A stretch of 64,000 bases of DNA, from positions 10,412,271 through 10,476,270 of the forward strand of contig OZ234499.1 in NCBI GenBank assembly GCA_965153455.1, written 5' to 3'. Shown here piece after piece: positions 35,711 through 49,000 of the stretch. Below the pieces are notes generated by a model that ran no database searches, was not told where the DNA came from, and saw nothing but the letters and a program-made list of their open reading frames with translations. The stretch comes from Sphagnum compactum (taxonomy: Eukaryota > Bryophyta > Sphagnopsida > Sphagnales). Both the position numbers and the translations under genes were made by a program. How positions within the stretch are numbered: the stretch's first letter is position 1; every line of letters begins with the position of its first letter.

Positions 35711-36576
35711 CATCATCATCATCATCATCATCACCATCATCATTGTCACAGGTTCTACATGTGTTTGTTTGATCACATGGTGTTGTTGGCAATGTCCTTT
35801 TTTGGATGGCCATTTTGTAAAGATTTTGGGAAAATCAGATTACGTATTGCACTTGTTATATATCTATATCTATCTACCTGATTGAAAATCCTTGAATATA
35901 AGGCATGCAACCCAATTGACATGGTCACAAATTTGTGCACCCCAACTCCACCTGCAATCAAATCCCCAGACACCCAAACCACCACAATTTGACTACAAGG
36001 TACCCTGAAAAGTATCTGACAAATGTTGTGAGGCTTTTTTCTCAGGTGGGTTTGTTTGCTTTCACCTTAACTGACTATACTACAGGGTATATAACATCTC
36101 TCTTTCAAAGAAAGTTGCAACCTAAAACAATTGTCTACTCTGTTTTTCTTCACTAAAAAAATGCCTGCCACCCAAAGAAGTAAAATTCCTAGTCTCCTCA
36201 AAATAACCAAAGTGCTGCTCAGACACCTTCTTTGTCAGTAATAGGAGTTGCTGGAATCCTAAAGTAAACATGAAGAAGATATGGGTAAAGCAGATTCACT
36301 AATAGGATCACTTGTGAGGCAAAATTGGGAAACAAAACACACATATCCACCTACATACATACATACATACATACATTCACACAAGGAAAAGACTGATGAA
36401 GATCTTCTTGTCCAACTACTGAGAAATGCATGATGCAACAAGCCTGCCAATGGAATGGATTGATTCCAACACTTGCAGGAGCAGGAGGAAGAAGGAAGAA
36501 AGGAAGGAAGGAAGGAGGAGGTGTGTTCTTGGCCAATTAACTAACTACTGAGAATGAATGAATGAATGAATGAATG
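35711..36576. repeat. Microsatellite cluster: (ATC)n, (CATA)n, (GAAT)n
   Basis: (ATC)n at 35711-35742, (CATA)n at 36353-36376 and (GAAT)n at 36552-36576 lie within 900 bp, with smaller GGAA runs between them. No gene supported here; short open frames run through the repeats. Confidence 0.9.
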
Positions 36577-36761
36577 CATACATGCTGCCTGCATGCATCT
36601 GTCACCAGTCTCTGGAAATCTAGGGTTTGCCACCCAGCAGAGATCCAAGTTTTTTCAGTGTGAAATAGCTTATTAGGTCACACAGCTCTACAACAACCCT
36701 CACCCAAAAAAAATTTATTACTTTTACTCTCATGGTGGTGGTGGATGGTTTAGGGTTTTGA

Positions 36762-37435
36762 TGCGGAAAAAACCTCCTTGATTTTTCCTTAGTGTATTTG
36801 GAGGTTTAAAGCTTACAATCGAGCTTCAAATCCCATTCGGGCAGTTTGAAAAATGGAACAGGCTCTGGTTGGAACTGTTACCACGCAACGGAACGCCATC
36901 TTGCCTACCCTAAAAGGTTTAGTAACACGTTTCATATGTGGAAAGGAACGGGCCCTACCAACTTGTCCTGCCCGACCTGGTCTATAGTACACACAATGGT
37001 GCACACCTTGTGTTGCACCCTCTTCCCGAAGAAGAAGAGCGCCTCTTATGTCTGTCCCATTCAACTGCAAGAAAATTGTCTCAAATTGAAAGCGAGATCT
37101 AGGTCGGTCCAAAATGTAAATGTGGTGTCTCAACTAAAACCGTGCAAGTACAAGACAACAAGACATCCAAACATCATCCAACGGGTTTTGAACCATCCTT
37201 GGGACAATATCCACTTTCTCGTGCAACATTTGATTCTAGGGATCCCTTAGTAAGGAGTAACTTACAATATATGAAAACCCATCAAAGTAGTATTATCAAT
37301 TTGTACAACCATGATGTTGAATGTGTAACGAACATCAAAGTTTCACCTATCAAAAGGAGCAAGAAGAGGGAAGCTCTTATTCTTGTCATTGTTTGTTGGC
37401 CTTGCCTACCAAGGCAAGAAGGATATCGTGTTTAG
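36762..37435. other. GC-elevated segment open on both strands
   Basis: Richer in G+C than its flanks, with overlapping open frames of 134 codons (plus, 36846-37250) and 106 codons (minus, 36813-37133). Neither shows a known domain. It could be an LTR or other transposon piece, or an old duplicate of coding DNA. I cannot choose a coding strand. Confidence 0.25.
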
Positions 37436-37439
37436 ATTC

Positions 37440-40400
37440 ATTATAGAGTATAGTAGCTTAAGGGATTTTTATCGGCCCCTAGGTAATAATAATAATAAGT
37501 CTATATTTATATGAGGATTTTTGAAAGATGACATTTTGGCTTGTGTTGAAACTTGAGATTAGTTATAATAGAGTTATAAAAGCTTGAAGGATTTTGGTTT
37601 CTTTATAGAGGAGGGGTTTTTGAAGATTATATTTTTGCATAGTGAAATATTTGAGATTCCATAATTCTTCTTCTTTTGCCTTAAGATACTTTATAATGTA
37701 AATGGCAAGGCCACAGTGTGACAAAACCCTTGTTAGTGTAAAGAGTGATGTGGTGATTGAGGTAAAGCAATGGGTGTAAACCATACCATATGTGGTGGTG
37801 GGGCATTCTCATTTAGTATGATGAGGTATTAGGCTACAAAACATGGAAAGCTCGTGTTGTATTTTTGTAATGCCGATTGTACAGACAAGAATGCCTTTCA
37901 GCCTTTAATGCTAGGACCCAAAATCTGAAAAATCAAGGGACCGAATGGCCTGTTGTGGACACCCCCATTAGAGGACAAATATGGGTGACATTTATGGAAC
38001 CCGACTTTCATAAAAGCTGTGGGTGGGTTAGGGTTATGGAACCCTCGCTCCCTCCCTCCCTCCCTCTCCCTGTATGAAATGAAAATTTATGCAAACACAA
38101 ATGAAGGTGGGTTTGGATTGTAATGGTCCTCGACTATAAACTCCAAAAAGCCAAGCCAATTTTTGCACGCCTTGGTGGCACTGCAGAAGCATGCAGACTG
38201 CATCAGAAAGTTAACCCTCTGTTACAACAAAACAATTGTATTCTCTAAAGTGTGTTGTTGTGTCTCATTTTGTAACCATGACTTTTTCTTGGCCTTTTGC
38301 ACAAGTGAAAGCTGCACATTGCACAGACCAACAAGAGCTACAAATATACCCCTTTTGTCTTCTCCATTGAGCAAAACCTGACAATTCGAATGTGAGGTGC
38401 TTGAACAAACAAGAATCCGAAGCTACAAAAGTGCAAACTCGCACAACTTTATTTAGTTAGGGAAAGTGATGGACCTCTTTATCCAACGAGAAGAAGCCAC
38501 ACTTGGTTATTGATTAATTCATGTTGAATCAAACCAATGTGACAAAAGAGCGAACCAAAGTGACCAAAGAGTCAGACCCGGTTAAGTTAGGGTTAAACTA
38601 GGGTTTTAGTTTTTTCTTCTTCTTCTTCTCGGGGGCTGTGTTTAACGACTAAAGGAAAGGTGACATAATTTCTGAAGCGGGCTAATAATTTTTTCCTCTG
38701 AGTCTCTCTGGTGGATAAAAACTTGGCAAGTTCTCATTAGACCAAAAACCCTACAACAAGTGTTGGCAGCTTCTTGTTTCTTGTCTAGTATTGTGTCCTC
38801 CTCTAAACAACAAATAGAGCAGCCCAGACATAGAGGAGTAGAAGAAGCATAGCATAGCAAGCAACTTGTACAGATCCAACTTTTAGAATTCATTACCCAA
38901 TACGGGCTTTTAAAGTGATTTTGTCTCATATACTTTGCATCGTTCTAACTTTAGTAACACGTTTGTCAACTTTAAGTTCGCATGTTTGCAAATTGTGACC
39001 ATCATGTCTCTGTATTATGCGAAGGTTTCTCTTTTCTTTTTTTTTTGGGAAAGTCTCCATACATTAAAGTTATCTGTAAAGTCAGGCGATTAGGGGACGA
39101 GACCGTCCAGTTTTGGCATAATAGGGAATCAAACTTGTAACCGGGAAGGTTTCATTAACATCTCAACTCTTGTTTGTAGCTTCCCTAATGTAAAAGACAA
39201 AAAATTGTTTGCACGCTTTGCAAGAATTGGAAGGGGATTATATTATGGAACAGAATTAATAATGCCACATTCATTCATCATGTTTGTTTTTGAGTCATTA
39301 AGACTTACATCATAAAATTAAAAAAAAGACATTCTTAGGCCCCACTACTATGCACTAGGAGTCAGGGCTTTTAGCATTTTTGGCTTGTTGTTTGGCCCAC
39401 AAGTTACTAATAAATGCTAGAACATTGACATCGGAAGATTAATAAATGATGGAACATTGGCCCCAAGGGTTGTAAAATTGGCTTCCCAAATTGGATGGTA
39501 TCCTTTTCTTTTTTCAGCCTTGGGGCCACAATACAAGGCCCTAAACTTAGTTCAACATTTATTTAGTAACTTGGGGCAGATTGAAAAGATTATGGAGAAA
39601 AAATAAATAAAATCATCCATCATCCATGAAAAATATAACATCCATCCATCCACATGAGGTATATTGGTTAATGGTTATACCTCATTTTTAAATACCCAGA
39701 TGTTTTGTCAGTGTGAACAAACTCTTCTGGTTTTCTTAGGGTGGGGTTAAATTTTTTTTGAAGCTCATTGTATCCTGGGCATACTTACAGGCAGCATTTT
39801 TCTTTTTTGGGGCTAAATTTAGCCAAATGCCAATTTATTTCACCATCTCTTTATTTACCAAACCTTTAATGTATATATATATATATATAATAAAAAGAAA
39901 ACCTCAGCCTTTACAAAATTCATTGTACTTTGGAATTCTTTTATACAATAGGCTTTTTTTTTTTTTTCCCCCGATTTTGTGATGTTGCTCAAGAGAGGAT
40001 CATCGATAAGTATATTTAGCCAATTTTTTTGATAATAAAAATATGAATATAGAAAATTCCAAGAACCCATTCAAAGCATATTGTAGGTGATTGTGACGAT
40101 TATTGGACAAATTTAAAAATTCAAAATCAAAAAAGAGAATTTGTAATATAATATTTCCTTTCCAAAATACTTCCCACAAAATTGCCAAAATTGGCTACAA
40201 AAAACAAAACAAAACAAAATTAATCAAACCCATTGCAATGGGCAATCAATCTTGAGGGCCTTCTAGTAGATAAACTATGTCAAAGGCACAAAGAAGGCAG
40301 GAGAGGAAATAAAATTTTTTTTTTTTTTTGCTTACTTTTTACTGCGCTCTTAGCCATACGACTCCAAAAAGTATCTTTGCGCTCCTGGTACACTAGTGGA

Positions 40401-40640
40401 GATTATGTAGATAAAACACATCTTCAAGCCTTCATTTGTGTTCCAACCACATGAAATGGGCATGACATCACCCCTTTTTAGGTTAGGCTAAATGATTGAG
40501 TTGGCCCCATTTTGATTGATCAACCCTTGAATGGTCATTGTTTTGACAGAAATAAAAATAAAATAATTATGCTAGAAGGTGCAAAATTAGCGCGACCTGT
40601 TGGCTTATAAGTTTAAAAGTACTTTTGAAATTTTTTAATT
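37440..40640. other. No gene seen
   Basis: AT-rich with (CTCC)n near 38050 and an 11-bp inverted repeat tggccccaagg / ccttggggcca at 39458-39468 and 39518-39528. The minus-strand Cys-rich frame at 38642-38929 has no matching family spacing. A (TA)n run lies at 39871-39889. Confidence 0.45.
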
Positions 40641-40833
40641 TTTTTTTGACCAGAACTTATTATTCTAACTCTTGTCGGATACAGGTGTAATCCCTGTTAC
40701 GCGGTAATGTCTCGCAAACTCTCGATCATTACATGGAAGTGGCAACCCCAAAATTCATAGCAAAATGGTCGCAGGAAGAAAATCGAGAGGAACACTTTCG
40801 TAAACGAATTAAAGCTTCGGTGCTCGATCACCT

Positions 40834-41031
40834 TTAGTATGCTGAACCCTTACTGGGGGCTCCCACTACATTAGGACCCTTTCTACGTTGCATGGAAACC
40901 ATTATTTTATGTTCAGTTAAAACTAAAAAAACTATTCCTAATAAAAGGGGTATTATTATTCCAAATATTCTTGCTAAAATATCAATGATATACAGTCTCA
41001 TTTTGTTGGCTTTTTTTTTATTTTGTTCCAT
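40834..41031 (-). pseudogene. nad1: Mitochondrial nad1 5' end, truncated nuclear copy
   Basis: nad1 encodes a membrane subunit of respiratory complex I. The minus strand reads [21 protein letters not shown] and [11 protein letters not shown], the conserved first ~45 residues, then leaves homology (APSKGSAY) and stops. Against the sequence I remember, several changes are V to I, A to V, A to T and R to H, all explainable by C-to-T or G-to-A transitions, as expected for methylated nuclear DNA. The frame starts 11 codons earlier at [10 protein letters not shown], which is not part of nad1. Confidence 0.85.
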
Positions 41032-41040
41032 GTTAAAAGC

Positions 41041-41400
41041 TAAGGATGTCTAACTACCAAAAAAGAGGCGAGACACTACATGGTGGTTAGTTTATCTGGG
41101 GCGGATGCCCCTAAAGAATAACGGAGGTGTGCAAAGGTAGGCTCGAGCTAATATTATGACAGCTTTAGAGCATAATGGTACAAGCCTGCCTGACTGTGAG
41201 ACTTACCAGTCGAACAGAGACGAAAGTCGGCCATAGTGATCTGGGAATCCCGTGTGGAAGGGCTCTCGTTCAACGGATCAAAGGTACGCCGGGGATAACA
41301 AGCTGATGACTCCCAAGAGCTCTTATCGATGGAGTCGTTTGGCACCTCGATGTCGACTCATCACATCCTGGGGTTGAAGAAGGTCTCAAGGGTTCGACGA
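41041..41400 (+). pseudogene. rrn26: Mitochondrial large-subunit rRNA fragment (domain V)
   Basis: The stretch from agaggcgagacactacatgg through ggggcggatgcccctaaaga, gtgatctgggaatcccgtgt, ggtacgccggggataacaag and ttggcacctcgatgtc to catcacatcctggggttgaa follows the order of LSU rRNA domain V, including the peptidyl-transferase core. It is a plant mitochondrial (26S) type. Altered positions such as ccaagagctcttatcgatgg and gttcgacgaattggg show decay, and only part of the gene is present, so it is not functional. Confidence 0.9.
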
Positions 41401-41762
41401 ATTGGGTTTGAAGAAATACTGTTATGAAAATGACCAATTAGTGCGACTACAAGCAATTTCTCATCGCCCTGCGCCTCCAATAATGCAGGGGGATATGCCC
41501 AGACTCAAGACCTCAATAATAAAACAGGGAAAAGTGGAAGTATGAGTAACTTCTAATTGACCTATTTATGAGCTTAACAAATATCTCTCTTTCGTCTGGA
41601 CTCCAAAAAAATCATTTGTGTTTCGTAGTGGTGACATCTGGGACTGAAAACATTGGGTTTGGAGAGAGGAATCTTGTTCAGACACCATGGGTTTAGGGTT
41701 TAGGCGGCAACTCTATTATTACTACTATAGGGTTTAGAGCCAAAATGACACAAGTGGCCTAA

Positions 41763-42334
41763 GAGCATCTCCAGCGGTGCTCAGTATGTGATCCTGCGAA
41801 AATATTTTTCACATCCAAGTTTAGTTATGTACTACTCTTTTGCAACCCCCGCCCATAAAACTGAAACGGGGACAGCAAATAGGTGGGGGGACTACTAATA
41901 GCAAACCACCTGGACCAATCATTATGATGGGCCAATCAGAAAAAACACTGAGCAGCAGTTAGAGCATACCATAGTACCTTTTCAGGTTCGGCACCTCAGT
42001 GCCGAATAAATTAATTTAATTTTCAATTCTTAATTCGGCAGTTATAATTTGAATTCTGAAAATTTTGGCACTCTGTATTAAAATTATTATAACCAAAATT
42101 AATATCCAAAAAATTTGGCAAATTTGAAAATAATTTAATTTATGCCGAACCTGAAAATGTTCTACTGTATTTACTACACTCTTTTCTGCCCACGACCCAT
42201 GGCAACGTGTGCAATTATGCAGAGCCAAAAAAACCATTTTCCTGAGCCAAACCAGCATGCTTTGGATTTTCTTCATCCAATTTTAGTGTGCAGGATCACA
42301 TACATACCCAGCATCACTGCAAATGGAGATGCAC
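41763..42334. mobile_element. PIF/Harbinger-like (Tourist-type) MITE
   Basis: Left end gagcatctccagcggtgctc...gtatgtgatcctgc (41763-41797) and right end gcaggatcacatac...ggagatgcac (42290-42334) are inverted copies with a 10-base indel. The element is flanked by TAA on both sides (41760-41762 and 42335-42337), the 3-bp TA-type target duplication typical of this superfamily, and GAGCATCTCCA is a familiar terminus. No transposase is encoded. The interior is interrupted by a second element. Confidence 0.75.
41962..42178. mobile_element. Second MITE nested inside the first
   Basis: The inverted ends meet in ttttcaggttcggca (about 41980-41993) and tgccgaacctgaaaat (about 42143-42158). The left end starts GAGCATACCATAGTACC after a TTA. 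Inside it, tcggcacctcagtgccga forms a further small hairpin. The interior is very AT-rich. Its boundaries are approximate because the right end is worn. Confidence 0.55.
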
Positions 42335-42570
42335 TAAAGTAAGCAAATGGGATTTAGCTTTCAAGTAAGTTCAAGTACTTCACCAATTCAAAATGAGAAC
42401 AACTCTTATGAAAACAAAAGTCTTAAATATTACTATTTGGTTGCATCAAGAAATCAAATCTTCTGACCTCATATGACTGACTAGTATTTTGGTGTTTGTG
42501 CAAAAAGCCATGACTGACTTTGAGCACAATTCCTTTCATATTTTCAACTTCACTTACATCAGCAGCACAG

Positions 42571-42643
42571 CCAACCCTAACCTAACCCTAACCCTAACCT
42601 TAACCTAACTAACTAACTAGTGCAGTGAGAGAGAGAGAGAGAG
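42571..42643. repeat. Interstitial telomere-like repeat plus (GA)n
   Basis: About 50 bases of ccctaa/cctaa units, then aactaactaact, then a GA run at 42627-42643. The plant telomere unit is CCCTAAA; here most units are one base short. It is a fossil of telomere-type synthesis or an independent simple repeat. Confidence 0.8.
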
Positions 42644-43099
42644 TTCCTTGTAGGTAATATGATGATTCCCCAACCCATTCCTCCTTCACAAAACCCATGC
42701 TTATCAACTTTGAACAAATCCGGTTCTTGGGATAAGACAAACCATCTTAAGTAAACGATATGTCCACATATTTTTTGTTTCGGCTGCCTGCCATCCAGCC
42801 GAGAGAGAGAATTATTTATTTAACCCTAATTTTGCACATTATGTTAGGGCTTCCTTCCAAGTCAGACTTTAGGACCCGCTTGTATCAAGATGTTTAACTT
42901 TCAAGTGTTTGAAGTTGGAGGTCTCACAATTCGCATTTTGCATCATGTGTTTAGTGTATTTTCTTCAACCCAAAGCACACGGCCAAATTTTCAAAGTGTT
43001 TCCATTGCAAAGCATAAAAAAATGCATCAAGCTTTACAAAAGAAATGCTCTTGTGACTTTACATATTTCCATAAGGCCCAGCATCTTTTTTTTCATTGA

Positions 43100-46000
43100 G
43101 TTTGTAACCACTTAACATTAGTTCACTAAACTAATAGTAGTTTCCGTGAGTGAGAACTACAATTGAGGTCCTAGTGATGCAATCTCATTTTTTTTCCTTT
43201 TTGTTTGGTGATGTAGCATGCACCAAACACCACCCACAATTTATCCCATAATTAGGTTTTCTTGAAATTGAACACCTTGGGTTAGTTGTTGCATTTTTAG
43301 ATAACCTTGTGTTTATATAGTTAAAGAGCTTACACTTGTTTAAAGGGGATTACAACCTAGTTCAAGTTTGGCTTTCAATTTCAACAAAAGACGATTTCAC
43401 AATATGAATCCAAATCTAGTTTCAACAAATTTGTGGAACCGTCAATCGCAATATCCCAAAACCTAACATAAAACTTAAACCTCTATTTGTCCATACCTTA
43501 AAACCTACCAACATTGGATTTAACTAGTGTTAGGTGATTATTTATTTTTCATATACTAACAATTCTAATTATCAGTTTGGTTACTTTTTTTTTTTAATTG
43601 GAAGAATCAACCAATTTTCAAAAACTAGAAATAAATATTAGTTTGTTACAAAGTGATGTAAATGATTATGCAATAGTTAATTATTTTTATTTTTATTTAA
43701 TCTATTTAAAAATATAATGTCCTTAATATTTTTTGAAATTATGATTAATTTAAATACTCAATAGCATCCAAAACTTCCCTTCAATTAGAAGAACCTTTGA
43801 ACTCTTCCTTTGAAATTGCTTTAGATTCAACCATTTATTTTAAAAGATGTGAGGACTTGCAACCAACTGTAGCATCGTTAAACCAATTGTTGTTAGCCAA
43901 TTAACTTATCAAGGTTTTTTTATTGTAGCTAACATTTTACACAAATTGGTTAAAATTCTAGAATGTGAAAAAACTCTCTTCATTTTTATTTGTGAATTCA
44001 TGACATTCAAAATATGTCTTCCAAGAAGAGTAATAGTGAAAACCATTTTTTCATGTTTGTTCCATCATTGCAATGGGCAAAATATCTCCTCCAACTGCAC
44101 CAAACATGTACAAAACATCAACAATTATTTATTAATAAACTTCACCATGGGCTCGTTATTAGCAAGTAACATTTAAAATATATTCACACTATGAGTTTGG
44201 GCAATAGACCTAGGATGATGAGAATGCTAATACCATTTAAGAAACATAGGCAAGAGGGTTTTCTTTACATGGCCTTCGACAACAATTTCAATACCAACTT
44301 CAATTTCTTCACAAAATTTCTAACATATGGAAATTGCAACAAATAAGGCATCACTTAGCAATCAATGATCACATGTTTAATTGAAAACACAAAATGAAAC
44401 AATAGTTAACGAAAACTTTTGCCACAATTTCAATTTATCAAGTTAGTAATGGAGACATACAAGTAACAATACCTTACCTTTTGGTCAAATTCAACAACCA
44501 AGTGTAGAATTGAACTAATTTTAGGGCAAGGGAGCTTTCGACATTCAAGTTACATTTTTCTTAGCTTTGAGCACACGTTAATCTTAATATTTTGACAACT
44601 TTTGCAACGGGTTATTCAAAAAGAATACTTTTGTTTTTAGAGATGACCATAACATATCATAAGAGCATGATGAAAACCAAGATTTAAAAGAGCTTTTAAG
44701 AAATGATCAGATTTCAATAATTATGGCCTAGTGTGTTGCAACTTGAAGCTACTATGTGTTATTTCAAGATTGTATACATTTTGGAATTTGATGCTATGTT
44801 TTTTTTATGGTCATTTATATATATATATATATGGATCTCTAAAATTTCATGTCATTACAAGTTCTATGTGCTTTCAGAGTATTTCAACTTAAAAACATAT
44901 GGATATAACAATTATTGTGTTTCACATTTGTCAACTTAGAATTTTAGCAAATTAGGCAATGCTCTCTTGCTATTTCTTACACTTCCAACATTTGCCCTTG
45001 AAATTTCTGAAATTTTTCAACATCCCAAAGTTTAATTTATTAATGACAAAATTGACCACAAGGTAGGGTAAATATTAAGTTTACTAATTGTAACATAATA
45101 TAACAATTTCAAAAAAATGCAAAGCTTATTAGACAAGGATGATTTTGATTGCAAACTTTACTACCAAAAAAATTGAAAATCAAGTTAGAATCATAATTAG
45201 AGAATCAGCTCATCATCACAATCAAAATATCAAAGAACAATACAAACAAAATAGAAATTAATTCACCTCATTTTTATTGGGGAATTTAATGTTTGAGGTT
45301 GTAAGCCAAAATCAATGTATGCTTCCAACCACTCTTGAACACTTTTTACACATTTCTTAGTGCACACATTGCATTTTTGCAAAAATTTTATAATCGATCT
45401 GATCAAAATTTCTAATACCCTTAAAGATTTCTCATCCGATGAAGCATATATTGGCATGCTTTAGAAAAGGCATGCCCACAACTCTCCCTTAATTGAGTTT
45501 TTTTTCAAAACCCATGGGTTCACAAATTATGTTGGTATTGAAAGTTTTTGCCATTTTATTTGAAATAGAACCTTCATCTTTCACAGAACAAATGATTTTT
45601 TAAGGTGAAACATAATTTTTCTCTAGCAAAACTTGGAGGTTTCTCACCAATTTTTGCACTAAAATTTCTATCATCTTAAACAACCAAATCTTAATATTTT
45701 GGCTTCCAATTGGATCTCAAAACTTTGACCACAAATGGCAAAATATCATGATCAACTTTTGACATCCATAAGTCAAAACTTTAGACATTCAATTCATAAG
45801 GAGAGGTAGCACATGCATCTCTTTTGTTTTTTCCAACAATTTATTAAGAATCCCTTTTGATGGAGCAACTTTCTTGAGCAAAAACCACTCTAGAATATCA
45901 TCTCAATATTAGTTGTTGTAACCATATACTCTCCACAATTCTAATAGGCATATAATTCTTTACAACCAATAAAATGAAATCATGATTACATGAGCAAAAT

Positions 46001-49000
46001 CCTTTTCCTTTTCATGATCTTTTTGGTTCCATGACACCAATTGTTTTTGAAATAATGTTGGATGGTATTGTATTTGGAGCTAGTCTTTCCAAAGATGTTT
46101 TTATACCATTGTTCACTCCTCTTCGTACTTGTGCATAATTAAAGCATTTCTTATATTCACATTTTTTTCATAGTTGTAATTTAATTATTTCTGGAATAAA
46201 TTATTAAAAAATTCTTACATTTATATGTGTATCTAAAATACTTGAATTCATTACATTATTATGATAGAGAATCCAACACATTTTTAAAAACTTAATGCAC
46301 TTTTAACATATGGTTTCCAAGATTTTGATTGGTTATTCTACGTTTTCATTATTATTTTTTCATTATTATTGACTAATTGTTCATCTTTCACATGATTATT
46401 CCCACTTTCAAATATGGGCATATTTGTTGGATTCCATCAACATAATTTATTGTTGGATTGAGTGGTTTTTTTGGGGAAAATTCTTATATTCTAGCAACAA
46501 AAAAAACCTACTGTGAATTGTACATGGGTTTTTTTTTGGGAACAGATGACAAAAGTTGCGATATTTTGAGGGAAAAAACCATTTGTTGCCATATTTAAAC
46601 AATTAATTCGTATTGGATGCTAGAACTAGGTAAGAATCTGTAAAATATCTACTTGAATGTGTGACCTCTAGCCAACTTTGGTTCATTTTTATCACCAATC
46701 CACCTACTTGACAAATTTGAGAAAAGAAAACCTGAGTTGGACCCAACAAACATATATTAATATGCTCACCATAAGATTGATCAAATAATTTTCATTATCC
46801 ATTTTTGGTTTGATATTTTGGGTTTTTGTTCTTAAGTTGGATCAATTTTAGTTTGCTTTGTATTCTTTTTATTAAATATCATGATTTTGAAAATACTATA
46901 TTGATTTAGTACATTGAAATCAAAAAAGACAAAAAACCTACACAAAACTTGTTTTCAAAAGGATTATTAAAAAAATACTCATAAAATTTTACCAAATTGA
47001 ACCAAAAATATCAAATGATACTTCGAATTTATTTGAAGCTAAGTCCACTGTGGGAACAATAATCAAAATTATGAACAAGGTTACATCGTGAACCAAAAAA
47101 ATATCAAATAATGAGTGATTGAAATTTCTAGACTTCTATCAAAAGATCTAAACACACTTTTAAAAAATGGACAAGACTTCATAATGTGTTAGATAAGCTT
47201 GGGTGATCTTGAAACAATAATACATATGCTACAACACAAAGCCAAACCACTATTGATGTAGATTTGTTTTAAGAAATATGCACTCACCTCACACATTAAA
47301 AACTTCTTTGCTATTTGGGAGGTGGTCACAGTTGCCCTAATTGAAACCCTAACTCCTAACACTACATTTGATCTAACTAACTTGATTGACAACAAGCAAG
47401 AGAGTAACCGTAATCTAAGTTTAGAACTCTTGGTTTAAGGTGGCATCAATAGTTCTTTACATCACCCAATTGTTCGACTACTCCATTCCCATTACTCATA
47501 GTTAGTTGAAATTTTTTAAACACAATTTTTTATATATTGATAATGGATATTTAATTAATGGTTTTTAAATTTTTAATATATCTGCCCAACATTGGTTTCA
47601 ACCAATGTTGTGCAAGTATATCTTTTTTTACTCATATATATTCTCAAGTATGGATAGCATATATTATTCATCCTAACTTATTTTCTAAAAATCAAATGTT
47701 CACATGGTGTGTATACCTAGAGGCATGTAAATTTGAAAAAATATTATTTCCTATCCATAGCTTTGGATGTATGCAAGACATATCATGAGAAGGGACATGT
47801 ACCAAAACTCTAAGTAAGTAGGCCATGAAACTTATATATGGCAATAAATATCAAAAGTTGATTAAGAATTGTTTTTAAATTTATGATTTTGTTCAAATTT
47901 GTTCAAATGTGGAATCAACAAAACCATTGAACATAAATGATCAATCCCAAACACATAGTGCATGTTTGATTAACAAAAGTTTCACAAATTTCTTTTATTG
48001 TAACAACCTATGTGTGTGTAAGTTTAACATTTGAACTTCAGATTTCATTGAACAAATTAAAGGTTTTTTATTGTCTTTGTACATATTGGTATTCAAGGAT
48101 GAATAAAACATCTTATTTTCGCATTCTAACATAAGGAGTTGTACATGGATCCCATTGGGTTTGGCCTTTGAAAGTTGTCTCAATACTTTCAAAATGTGGA
48201 CATTTTTTTCATTTTAAATTAAACCTATTCAAATACATACCTTGCCCCAAATAGGACAATATGATAAGGGTTACTTGGACCTTGCCCACCTATGAAAAAA
48301 CACAATTTTATCATACCCATGATTGCTATCTTGATGGAAAAAAATTAGTGATAATATACCTTTACAAAATGGGTGTAAACCCACCCATTGAAACCCAAAA
48401 AAAAAACTCTTACCCAAGGATATACTTGCACACCACTCGTCGCAACTTCCATAGCAACATTAAACCTGCACATTTTCATACCCACAAACATACCCATCCG
48501 GTCATAATAGCTCAAGTTTTACATCTTCATTCCCATATGATCAACCCAACTCAGGTAGTAAGAGCATGTACGAAGAAATCCGAGGGTTTAAATCTCAAAG
48601 TGATCTAGACAACGATTTCATGTGTTTTCTTTTTTGTGCCTTTTGAAACATACACAAAAACTAGATGGTGCGGCCAACTAGGAATTTAACTAGACCATAC
48701 AAAAGCTACAGATCCCTTGGCCCACGGATATGCCCACCTCTAGTTCAGGAGGAGAATCTTCAAGATATGTACTTGGAGGCAAGCAAGCTGTGGATTTGTT
48801 CGGTGGCCTTTAATGTGCAAATGATCAAGGCCACATTTGTCATGTTGAGGCATCCCTAATACTTTTGCTCTATAAGTAAAACTTTCATCAAATCATGATA
48901 CTTTCATAATAAGTCAAGTAAGAACTTTAGGCAACCATCATGATACCGAAGCAATGACATCAAAGGGTGACCAAAACTATTAGCATTATTTTACAACTAA

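Larger units (their letters stand above)
40660..41560. mobile_element. Nuclear insert of mitochondrial DNA (NUMT)
   Basis: Contains the start of mitochondrial nad1 on the minus strand next to part of the mitochondrial large-subunit rRNA on the plus strand. The two genes sit head to head within about 20 bp, so either the donor mitochondrial genome was rearranged or two fragments were ligated on insertion. The outer limits are estimates from where the sequence returns to AT-rich nuclear style. A short frame at 40734-40838 (MEVATPKFIAKWSQEENREE...) may be another mitochondrial piece; I do not recognise it. 41400-41560 is probably also organellar but unidentified. Confidence 0.85.

Noticed and set aside
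37877-38077. Open frame with Ser/Pro-rich end
   Set aside because: The end is encoded by a (CTCC)n microsatellite and the rest lacks coding character.
38642-38929. Cys-rich minus-strand peptide as a secreted defence peptide
   Set aside because: No signal peptide and no recognised cysteine spacing.
41041-41400. A functional rRNA gene
   Set aside because: Only a fragment with altered positions, joined to an inverted nad1 piece in nuclear-type flanks.
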